A stretch of DNA of 64,000 nt from Carposina sasakii (Eukaryota > Arthropoda > Insecta > Lepidoptera > Carposinidae): assembly GCA_014607495.2 (NCBI GenBank), contig CP053171.1, positions 620,001 through 684,000 of the forward strand, written 5' to 3'. Numbering within the stretch: position 1 is the first letter of the stretch; each line of letters starts with the position of its first letter. A program made the position numbers and the translations under genes. Shown piece after piece: positions 45,483 to 56,700 of this stretch. The notes under the pieces were generated by a model. It was not told the DNA's origin. It made no database searches and worked only from the letters and a program-made list of their open reading frames with translations.

Positions 45483-47857
45483 GTGATGTGGCAGTGGTCG
45501 GTGTAGGTATATTGATTTTACATACTTGCGTCATGATATCAGAACATGGACATGCATTTTTTCCGGAATGTACCGGAGTTTCCAAAAACTAACAGCATAG
45601 CGTTGAGAGTATTGATACATTTTTAACTAGTTTCATGTAATAATTTCGATGTTTCGGTATTTTTATTTTATTTTTATCATAATAATCCGGAAACTCGGAG
45701 GCGTATCCATATTAACATATACGTTTGATGTCAATGACCTTAATTCAATATACCTACTCCGACCACTGAGTGATGTCTAATAAATAGCCTGTAAAATTAG
45801 GTACCTATTTCAAAACATAATGTAAAATTGTATTGTATTGTCTTTTTATGAATTAAATTGACTGACAGTGCCTATTAAAATAAGATTTTTACTGGAGACG
45901 GCGGGTACTAATCTAAAAATTTAAATACTTAAATGTAATAAATTTGAAAATTTGTATATACCTTACCCTTACTATTACCTGTTTTATGTCCTTAATTGTT
46001 GTCTAAAAAACATGAAATTTGGTGCTTATTAGGTGTTTATGTTTTTTTCCTATTCCATTTCATTAGTTTCAAATCACATGATTGTTGTACTTATTTGTAT
46101 CCGAAAAGAGGCGGTAGGCTTACCACATGGTACCTATAGTTTTACTGGAATAGGGGTGTGTACCTACTTTAACACTATTATGCCCAATATTTTTGAGAAT
46201 ACACTTACCTACTTATTTACTTATTTATTTATATTTATTAAGAAAACCAATAGCCTGGTGACCAAACCTTATATTTAGTAACATTGCAGCATAATATTAA
46301 TAAATTTAATTATTTAAATGTTATCTACGAGTATTGTGTTAGATTTTAGCGACACTTGATTCTGAGGGCTAAGTATGAGTTTAGGTAAACTTCGAAAGCA
46401 TAACGCATAACGTGATGTACCTACTTAGAACAAGAATAAACGGCATTACATTATTGATTAAATAGGTACCTAGTTAACGTTAACGATCGCGTTAACGTTC
46501 TTAACATAAATGGGCGACAGAAAGGGACAGGTAGGACTAATCTTAAGTTTAAGTTTAGTACGGTCTGAATCGTCCTTAAAAAAAACTTATAATAAACACG
46601 TACTACAGCTACTTCTCTTCCTGGGCATACTATACAAGTCAATAGAGGGACAAGCGGGTCTTGGTGTTTTATAGGCGATGGGCTGACCACCTGTCACTAC
46701 TAACCGAACTTGTACATCTCAACTATACCCTCAAAATTGTTCAGAAAAAGTGGTTCTATCGGCCCTTGGTGCTCTGCCTACCCCGTAAGGGATAAAGGCG
46801 TGATTATATGTATGTATGTATGTATATATAATTCCTTTTTTGTATTCTAGTTTAATAAAATTGACAGAAAGTTTTGCTTAGCATATTGAAATCATGACGT
46901 CATGTCTATGCTTTATGTGGTATGTGGTTTTGATAAGGAACGTGATGACGTCACAAAATATATATATCACAGTATAAACGAGCGAAATGTAAATATGTCG
47001 CTGTAAATGTAAAATATTATATTACCTTTCATAGTGTGAAAAGGCGACTTTAATCGATCTATTGTGCCCTCCGCAATCAAATTTTCTTGCTTTTCTACTG
47101 TTTGATAGTGATGCGACAATAGGGTTGCCTGTTCATATGTGTGCCTACCATGGAGAAAAATAAAAGAGGAGTAGCGACTAAGTATATTTTCATACAAAAA
47201 TAGGGTGTCGCGGAGCGGGGGTGAAGTATAGGACGAGGGGAGAATTGGAGACTGTAGCCCTGCCCATTTACATAGAAACCACCTTGTAGTGACTAGACAA
47301 ACTACTTGCTCATCTATAGGTATACATATAATTAAAATGTAACGGAACGCTGTCTGTACATGGAAGATATATGAGAAAAAATATTATAGGAGACCTTTAT
47401 CAACGCAATAGAACCCAAAACGATGATTTTTGGAATTTTTATCTATTTATCGGTTTGTCTGTGCCTTTGTGCACGCTAATCTCAGAAACGGCTGAACCGA
47501 TTTCGATGCAGTTTTCTGGAATATATTGTGACAGGTCCCACTTAACATATAGGCTTTTTATCCCGGGAAAATGTTTTTATCCCGGATAATTTCGACATTT
47601 TGTTTTTTCTGTAGTCCACGCGGACTAAGTCGCGGGCGTCCACTAGTTATCAATATGGTTCAAGATTCCTCCTCTTTTATACCTTCTTCATGGTGCCTAT
47701 GGATTATATATTGTAAAGCGCGCTCTATAGCTTGCTTAACATAATATAGGTACCTACTCGGTCGTGACTCTAAATTATGAACTTTTCAAAACGAAAATAA
47801 AATTTTAATTTGATATTTTTAAGAACTTTATTAACTCAAAACAAAGTACCTACTTAT

Positions 47858-48120
47858 ACAGGGTGTAACAAAAAGGGTATGTTAAGCGAAAAGCTATGAA
47901 TATAGACCATTATAAGGAACATAATCCCAAAATTTAAGACTCAAAATCACATGTTTATTTTTTAAGATTGTATGAACATTCCTGAGTTGTTTAGGAATTC
48001 TCCATACTAATTGGAAACATTAACATTCGATTTCGAGTCTCAAAATTTGGGAATAGGTTCTCTATGGTGGGCTATTTTCATAGCTTTTCGCCTAACATAC
48101 CCATTTTTTTACACCCTGTA
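47858..48120. mobile_element. MITE family A, copy 3 (in duplication copy B)
   Basis: Paralogue of 43521-43783 produced by the tandem duplication; its left end acagggtgtaac is intact. Confidence 0.87.
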
Positions 48121-48438
48121 TAGCTATAAGTATTTGATATGTATAGGTATGTGTGAATGTACGAAAATAATTATACATTATAAAAGTGTTAATAACGTTA
48201 AATGTTTATTGAAAAGACTGTATGTTAAAATTTAATATAACTATCATAAATAGCTATATATGTGACAAATTAGATGATACCCAATGATAATATTTGTCAT
48301 TGCTAAGAAAGGTATAAATGTTGAATATTGTCTCCAACCACAATAAAAATGTTGGCATTTCTCTTCAATAATTTGATAAGGTAACAAAAAAAATAAAAAA
48401 TTATAAACTAATATCCTTCTCAACCTTTTCAGAGGTAT

Positions 48439-48804
48439 ACAGGATGTTTTTTCGTTGCCACCTTAACGAAGGGTACGTACTCTATACATCAAATAAAGTA
48501 AGTTTATGCCAAAAAAATGCTGGTAAACGATGTAAATTAAAAAAAAAATTACTTGATCGGGCGACATTTATAGTGTTTATGCTAGTTTTTTCATAAACAG
48601 ATATTAAATATTTCTCGTGAAAAAATCTTGCTACACGCTTCAATGTGCATTTATGCAGAAAAACGCAGTCTATTTACTCAACTTTATCCCTAATATTTTG
48701 GGAACCAGACACTTCCCAGGTATGCCTCCATGGAGAAAAATGATCGTGATGATGAGGATTTTCCGTAGTTTTCGGGAACGTTGACGACCAAAAATCATCC
48801 TGTA
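48439..48804 (-). mobile_element. MITE family B, copy 5 (duplication copy B)
   Basis: acaggatgttttttcgttgc...gaccaaaaatcatcctgta. Confidence 0.83.
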
Positions 48805-50122
48805 TAGTTCAATATTAAAATCAAAGTTCTTGATTTTTTTAGCTTTGGTTTTCTAGGATCCGTAAAAAATAACAAAGTAGGTACCAAACGTATAAAAAAA
48901 TACAATCTACAAATAATGACAGTGTTCATTCTTCACGTTACTTGTACTGTAATGATCTGCCCAGTCGATTTTACCTATCGATGCATACAATGCATGGAAG
49001 TCCGCTTTGTGAAAATTCCATGTATATCCTATCTAGTAGGTATCTGCATCTGTGTGGGCATCGGAGGCGGCACTCTCGTAACAGGCAGCGCGCCTGAGCC
49101 TCCTCGAGACCTCGAGTCGCAAGTTCACCGCCAGTTGTTGTGTGATGTGGCAGTGGTCGGAGTAGGTATATTGATTTTACATACTTGCGTCATGATATCA
49201 TAACATGGACATGCATTTTTTCCGGAATGTACCGGAGTTTCCAAAAACTAGCAGCATAGCGTTGAGAGTATTGATACATTTTTAACTAGTTTCATGTAAT
49301 AATTTCGATGTTTCGGTATTTTTATTTTATTTTTATCATAATAATCCGGAAACTCGGAGGCGTATCCATATTAACATATACGTTTGATGTCAATGACCTT
49401 AATTCAATATACCTACTCCGACCACTGAGTGATGTCTAATAAATACTTAGGTACCTATTTCAAAACATAATGTAAAATTGTATTGTATTGTCTTTTTATG
49501 AATTAAATTGACTGACAGTGCCTATTAAAATAAGATTTTTACTGGAGACGGCGGGTACTAATCTAAAAATTTAAATACTTAAATGTAATAAATTTGAAAA
49601 TTTGTATATACCTTACCCTTACTATTACCTGTTTTATGTCCTTAATTGTTGTCTAAAAAACATGAAATTTGGTGCTTATTAGGTGTTTATGTTTTTTTCC
49701 TATTCCATTTCATTAGTTTCAAATCACATGATTCTTGTACTTATTTGTATCCGAAAAGAGGCGGTAGGCTTACCACATGGTACCTATAGTTTTACTGGAA
49801 CAGGGGTGTGTACCTACTTTTGCACTATTATGTCCAATATCTTTGAGAATACACTTACCTACTTATTTACTTATTTATTTCTATTTATTAAGAAAACCAA
49901 TAGCCTGGTGACCAAACCTTATATTTAGTAACATTGCAGCATAATATTAATAAATTTAATTATTTAAATGTTATCTACGAGTATTGTGTTAGATTTTAGC
50001 GACACCTGACTCTGAGGGCTAAGTATGAGTTTAGGTACACTTTGAAAGCATAACGCATAACGTGATGTACCTACTTAGAACAAGAATAAACGGCATTACA
50101 TGATTGATTAAATAGGTACCTA

Positions 50123-50152
50123 GTTAACGTTAACGATCGCGTTAACGTTAAC
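50123..50152. repeat. GTTAAC palindrome
   Basis: GTTAACGTTAAC, a six-base centre GATCGC, then GTTAACGTTAAC. Copy A (46473-46499) has the left arm and centre but its right arm is cut at the duplication junction. Confidence 0.9.
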
Positions 50153-50559
50153 TATTTATCAATCATATAGTTCGAAGTGGAAACTCGCACTAAGCTCTCT
50201 AAACAATAAACGGACATGATTCACTCTAGGAAGCAGGCGGTTATATAAATTAAAATAATAAAATATATATATGTAATTTCATTAAAATCCGTCTAGTCAA
50301 TTTTTAGTGAATATTATCAAGAAATGCTGACTTGAGTTTTTATGTCTGGCCACGTAGACTACTTACAGTAAAATGTACCAATTTTTTTTTGTATTTTTTC
50401 AAAAACTCTAAAACAACATTTTATTTATAATACCTACTTATTTAACGGATAGTGTGTTAACCATCTCAGAGCGTTCGCACAGAGACTCGTAGGTAAACGT
50501 ATCGTATGAAAAAATCAATTTATTTCTAATTATAAATCATAGATTAACAAGTCCCCAGA
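50153..50559. other. No gene seen
   Basis: AT-rich unique-looking DNA between the duplication and the decayed RT. Confidence 0.5.
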
Positions 50560-51445
50560 AGGAGTCATTCGGTTGCATTGCAGTACAGGCAAATACGCAG
50601 GAACATCTACCGAAGTACCCGTCGTGATCGGCGGGCTTGGGCAGAGAGTGTGGCTGACTGCGCCCAACGTACCGGTGACTCTGGTAATCTCGGAGAGATG
50701 TACAAAGCGACGAAGACCTTGGCTGGAAATCGGAACCAGAGGAAGAAGAAGCCCTTGAAAGACAAAGGAGAACAGTTGATCGTGACATCGGAGGGACAGC
50801 TTTGACGCTGGAGAGAGCACTTTGAGGAGATCTTCTGAGTTCTAAATGATCCCGCTATGGTGACACCCAAGCCTAGATATTGATGTGTCTCCTCCCACTG
50901 GCAAGGAAGTGGTGAAAGCTATCCGTTCACTCAAGAACTGGAATAAAGGCCTTCTCATCACTGTGCCTAAGAAAGGAGACCTCAGTGAATGTGGCAACGA
51001 ATGAATGTGGAGGGGCATTACCTTGCTTTCGATACTATCTAAGATGCTTTGCAAGATCATCCTACATAGATTATCGAGAGCCGTCGAACCTCATCTTCGC
51101 AAAGAGCAGGCTGGTTTCTGACCCAACCGATCGTGCACAGACTAGATCAACACGCTGCACATAATCCTCGAACAGTCATCAGAATGGCAAAGGGAAATGT
51201 ATTTGAAAAGCCTTCGATACGCTGAAGAGGAACTGTATCTCCGACCAATTACGGCAAATCGGAGTACCCGAGTAAATTATAAATATCATCAAGGCCATCT
51301 ACAAAAAGTACTCCTGCAGAGTAATTCACAATGGTCTCGTCTCGGAAGATATACCGGTGCAAGCGGGTGTGCGACAGGGGTGTCTTCTCTCACCTCTCCT
51401 ATTTCTAGTTGTACTCGATTGCATTATATCCAACACAACATGTAT
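50560..51445 (+). pseudogene. Decayed non-LTR reverse transcriptase
   Basis: Broken frames give, in order, KKKPLKDKGEQLIVTSEGQ, WREHFEEI, NWRGITLLSILSKMLCKII, RKEQAGF and a GVRQGC-x-LSPL-like block (DNA at 51365-51410). These are RT domain motifs in the correct order, but stops and frameshifts occur throughout. The 3' half (YxDD onward) is absent. An old, truncated LINE lying between the tandem duplication and Nagk. Confidence 0.65.
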
Positions 51446-53702
51446 TAATAGGTAGTGAAGCCAAAAACGAGGCAAAAACCCCGCATTTTCCGCTCTTCTA
51501 ACCCGCCGATTGTTGCCAAATCGAGAATAAATTACTTTTCAGAGTTTTAATAAGAATAGTAAATAGGTTTTAAAAATTACCCATATGCCTAAGAATACGG
51601 TGAATGTGGCTCATAAAGTGGGAATCCATCATTTTATCGCTATTCCTTTCAACGATTTTCATTACCCATAAAACGATTCGCAGATCTATTAGTACAATAT
51701 TTAAGAAATCCTAGAATTAGGTTACATCGCAATTTCATTTCCGCGAATACACATTATCTAAAAACACAGTTCATCGTTATTTGTTTTCATGTTTTTTACA
51801 TTCTATCGAAATAGTGTTACATCGAAGTTTTGTTACCCATATTTTTGTTTTATCGTAAGTTTCAGTTTGCAAAATAATTGAAACATCGATTTTTACTCCA
51901 ATTTATATCAATGGACATGGAAAAATCACGGGTTCTGGGGACCTTATTATTCTATGTTATAAAGAGGTACCTACATAGCTACCTACAAATAACAAGCCAT
52001 ATTAAAATTATCTCCTCTCGACATCTCGACACCCTCGGGTTTCGGCCTTGCATTTGCTGAATGATACGATTGCGAAGACGACGATGACTTGTGCGAACGA
52101 TCTTTGAGGTCTTTTTAGTGACACAAACTTTTCTGACCCATCATCAGTTATATGGAAAACTTTTTGACAGAAAATGTGGTCATACACATAATATTAACTA
52201 CCGCCAATATCCAAAGGTAAAAAAGGTACCTACTTACGGTGAAATGGTGAAACGGTGGATGATGGCATTAGTTACTATGGGTATGATTCCATCACCTATG
52301 TCACTGCATACAAGAGATGTTAGTTCCGAAATTTGTTTTTTTTTTATCAAGCATAAAATATATTCTATGAAACAGGCTCTATTCACACCTATCTATCGTC
52401 AGCCTATTGCAGTCCACTGCTGGACATAGGCCTTCCCCAGTGCACGCCACATGGCTCGATCTCCCGTTTTTGCCATCCAGTCACTACCAGCCGTTCTCTT
52501 TTTGTTCATACCTAGGTACCTACCTAATAATAAAATTAGAAATTAGTGGTAAGTAATAAAATTATAATAACAACGGTACCTACAGCCTGGCAAAAAAGAG
52601 TTTGAAAAAATGAGGGCGCTATAACATTTCATATGCTCATTTTTTCATAGTTAGGTACTCAGCAAAATATAGGGAGTAAACGTATGAAATATTTACAATA
52701 TTGTGGCTAGCTTATGACATAAGCGTAAAAATTGTCCTATTCGACAGAGAAGTGGTCTTTCCATTAAGCAAAATATTTAGTACCACCTGTCACCACGTCA
52801 AACTCTTTATTGCCAAGCTGTACAGTTGTCTAAAAGGCATCCATTTTCAATATTAACATCTATGTTAGATCAGCGGCATCTGTTGAACAATTTTGGAACA
52901 TGATTTCAAAAAGTTTTCGATATACATACTTCATTGCTACGCTTCATTGGTTCAGAAAAACTTGCGGCAAGAAATACCGTCCGTCTCACCAAATAGTTCC
53001 TTTAAACGTTGGCCCTAGTTTCTCTGTTTGATTAATAACTGAATACATAAAATGTTAGTTCCGAATCAGGAACGGGTACTATTTTGTGAAACGAACTCTA
53101 CCCTTGATGTATTAAAAAGTTAGTGATGTGTGTGTTTATGTGTGGACGATAATGTGCAAATATACGAAATGTTACTTAAAAAGGCGTTTTATTTCTAATA
53201 TGCAACCTAAAAATAGTAGTCACAACATAAGAACCATGAGAAGTCTCATTTGCCAAAATCCTCCTATACCTACGTACCCAATTAGAAAGTTTATTTCTAA
53301 TTGTCGAAAGCATACAATAATATTATACTCAGAACGATTAAATTAATTGAAATTATAACGTACATACTTACAAAATAGGTAGGTACTTATATAACAGTCA
53401 ACGAAAAGTAAAATTGGATAACTAGTTTTAAGAACGGTATATCGGCGATACTATTTTGCACAACACTATTTTTCTACGTCAGTTCGTGACAGCCAGCTGT
53501 CACGCGGTTCATTGAACTCAATTGAACTGCTTTCTTTCATTCATTCGACTATATCATTCACTCAGTACAGCTGCAGATGTAGTGCGTGGCAGACGATATT
53601 GTATTTTGTTATTAAAATAACGTAAACAAAATAACGTTTACAAATATTTATAATATAGAGAAAGAATTAAGTTTTTTTCTTTTCTTTTTGTTGATTGTAA
53701 CA
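51446..53702. other. Upstream region of Nagk
   Basis: AT-rich with taggtacctac-type repeats and the family F fragment at 52391. The promoter of Nagk is expected in the last few hundred bases; no defined motif is claimed. Confidence 0.5.
52391..52480 (+). repeat. Repeat family F fragment
   Basis: cgtcagcctattgcagtcca ... gtgcacgccacatggctcg. Confidence 0.65.
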
Positions 53703-53737
53703 ATGGGAAGTAAGAGATATTTTGGAGGCGTGGAAGG
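53703..53737 (+). CDS. Nagk: Nagk exon 1
   Basis: Short first coding exon encoding MGSKRYFGGVEG, donor GTACGT, phase 2. The context acaATGG is acceptable for initiation. About 100 bp of AT-rich leader lies upstream, with a possible initiator TCAGTA near 53560. The start site itself cannot be fixed from sequence. Confidence 0.82.
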
Positions 53738-56700
53738 GTACGTAAAGTTGTTTTGTTTGCAATTTTGTGAAATTGAAAGTAGAAAGGTTTGCCTTGAATG
53801 CACATTCCTAGTTCTTACGAAACTAGTTATAGATTATTTGGTATTTTATGCATGATGATTTTAGCTACATTACAAGTTCATTCTGGTATTTTAGGTAGAT
53901 TTTAACAGGAACATTATGACTACAAGGTTTTCAGCTTATTGTAATCAAAATATAGAAGTAAATGTCTACATTTCTATATAAAAAGTTACTTAATTTTATT
54001 CAAAATGTGTAAATATTAATAAATTCTTTTGCCTACTTACCTAAAATAAAATAAAAAATATTATTAATGACAAATCATTAATAGAAAGTTACATACGTAT
54101 ATACTATATCTACCTTTATACGTTCATGATATCTACGTTAAAAACTGGGACTAGTAAATACCTACTTGACTTACCGGAAATTAAACAAAGATACGAAAAA
54201 ATGTTATGACTGTTAAAATAGGATAGGTTTTCCTCCACATCAATATCTGAAAATGATTGCCAATAAAAGAACAACAGTAATTAGCAGTAAAATATTTGAG
54301 ATCCTATTAAGACAACTATTTTTGATTAAGTTGGTATTTGTTACTTACCTAGTATAATACATAATATAATACTAATAATGTACCTACATATAAAGTGTCA
54401 GTTATATTTATTTTATTGTGTTGGACTTATTACTTTCATACAAACCGACATAAAAATACATAAATAATATGTCTGACTCATTTAAAATGTACCTAATATT
54501 TAGATTATAATGTATACTGATAACAATGAGCTGTATCTGGTGAATGCGAGACGCCATGTAAACAGTAAGTACTTAACTGAATATTGCATTGTGTGAAAAC
54601 AGAAATAGAATATAATTGTTAATTCTGACATTTCAAATATGTAAGTTACATTACATTATTTTGTCTTGAAATATGTTATACATATAGTTAGCAATTCAAC
54701 CATAAATATATATTTTGTTACAAAAAAATAAAATACATAAAAAACATAGGTACCTACGCATATAAAAATATGTTTTTATACATAAAACATCGTTTTATAA
54801 AACACATTCTCATTTAGTACTATGTATGAACTCGACGTTGAGCCATGCAAAATTCTCTTTGTCTTTTTCAATTACTTACTTAGATGAATTGATCAAAATG
54901 AGTTGTTTGAACGTTGAAGAATGCCAACAATTTGCGTTTGCTGTCTACCTTGACAGGTTTTTAACTTATTCATGAACTTGATGTGAATGCCATCAGAAAA
55001 TCAGTCAGATGCACTGGATTTTTTTATTTTTATAAATTTATTAAATTTTACTATAAGTGGATGCATTATCCGCGTGGACAGCAGAAAAAATTTGAGTATG
55101 AAATTATCAGATTTTTTCCAAGATAAAAATAGTCTGTTCCCTTGATCAGACAAATTCACCTGCCTATCAAATTTCATAGTCATTAGTTCTGGTTCAGTAG
55201 TTTTGGCGTGAACAGTTCTTTTATTTGTATAGTCAGGATGTAAGGATAAAGATTATTGGTTATTTTAAAGAAATTAGATATTTCTGGAAACAGTTCTGTT
55301 GTTTGTTAATGCTCTCTGTAATAATAAAATCATGAGTGAATGCTAATAGGTAGACAGTAGTTTTATTAAATAAATGCCTATTTAAATATTGCCGATTGTT
55401 ATTATCTATCTATGTACTCTTTCTGATAAGGGTATTTCCCTTTCTTTTGTTTAAGTCAAAGATATAAAAATAATGCTTGTGGGTGAATGATTCTTCTTAG
55501 TCAGAAGCATTTTCATGACGTATTGAGAATTTCATCTCAACCAATCAAACTATTTATTCCATTATTTGATTCGTTATTCTCCTAAGCTGCTATGGCGCTA
55601 CAATAAAGTTGTTATGATATTATTAGATCGGAGACATGTTTCAGCAAAAATGTAGCATGCAAATATTTCTTAAAAATGTCTGGGGATTAATTCTCATTTT
55701 ATAGTTCGAATTAAGCCATTCACATATCGAAAATCTTTCTAGTCAGCCACACAATACGTATAAATGAGAAAAGAATATCAGTTTTAAAACATATAGATAT
55801 CCTAATTTCGTACATGACGAGCTTGTAGTTTTCAAGCTGTTTATCAGGTATTTAATAACGTTTTTAATAATGTCATAGAGCTCGGCCTTGATAGTGAAAT
55901 TTTATCGACTTATCATCTTATCAGCCAATTACTACGATGACTACATGACATGACTACGATGACAACTTGCATGTTATTTTCAAACATCTCTAAGTACATC
56001 GGTAGGGGGTAGTATTTTTACATGGGTGTACAATAATAGGCCACTTGAATTTTATCAGATATACCTACATACTGCCTACACTGCATGATTATCAATTTTT
56101 TAAGCATTATTTTGATCATCTTTCGATGTCGATAACATGGTACTATTACTCTGTATCGAGCGTTGTGGTGTATTCTGGGGGAGGCCTACGTCTAGCAGTA
56201 GACCAATAGGCTGATGATAATGCATTACTCTATATTAACCATAGTACCTACCTATGGTCCTCATAAATCTCTTTTTCTTATGTAAAGATGTTGACAGAAA
56301 GCTTTTTGATTTCTTTCAGAGGTGCAACACACTCAAATCTTGTCATCTGTGATGAAAATGGAACTGTCCTAGGTAAAAGCAAGGGTCTTGGCACAAACCA
56401 CTGGAATTTGGGTATTGAGAAGTGTACAGACAGAATTATACAAATGGTACACGATGCTAAAAAGGATGCTGGATTACCAGAGGACAGACTTTTGGATTCA
56501 CTGGTAAGTTTTATTTTAGAATACGAATTGCAGCAATGTTAAAATCGCAGTTTCAATAGATTCTACAGCACTTAAAAAGCGGATCAATAAACTCAATGGA
56601 ACAATCTAGTAGTTCAATGTCAAAATGCTGTCAATAAAATCTACTCGATACAAAATGAATCTTTAGATGACGTCAATCCAATCAGCTTCAATCAAACCTT

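Larger units (their letters stand above)
42177..46495 (+). repeat. Tandem segmental duplication, copy A
   Basis: 4319 bp, starting cgttcttaacataaatggg. It is nearly identical to copy B apart from small indels and the 641-bp hAT-like MITE at 44842-45482. It includes one copy each of MITE families A and B, a SINE-like stretch (43040-43310) and a small GC-rich open segment (44611-44845). It ends inside a GTTAAC palindrome. Confidence 0.92.
46496..50149 (+). repeat. Tandem segmental duplication, copy B
   Basis: 3654 bp, direct orientation, abutting copy A. It has the same order of repeats without the hAT-like MITE. Breakpoints share CGTT (42177-42180, 46496-46499, 50146-50149), i.e. 4-bp microhomology. 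Confidence 0.92.

Noticed and set aside
46033..46278. 81-codon frames conserved between 46033-46278 and 49683-49928
   Set aside because: Openness is shared because the copies are near-identical; the codons are low-complexity and AT-rich with no domain.
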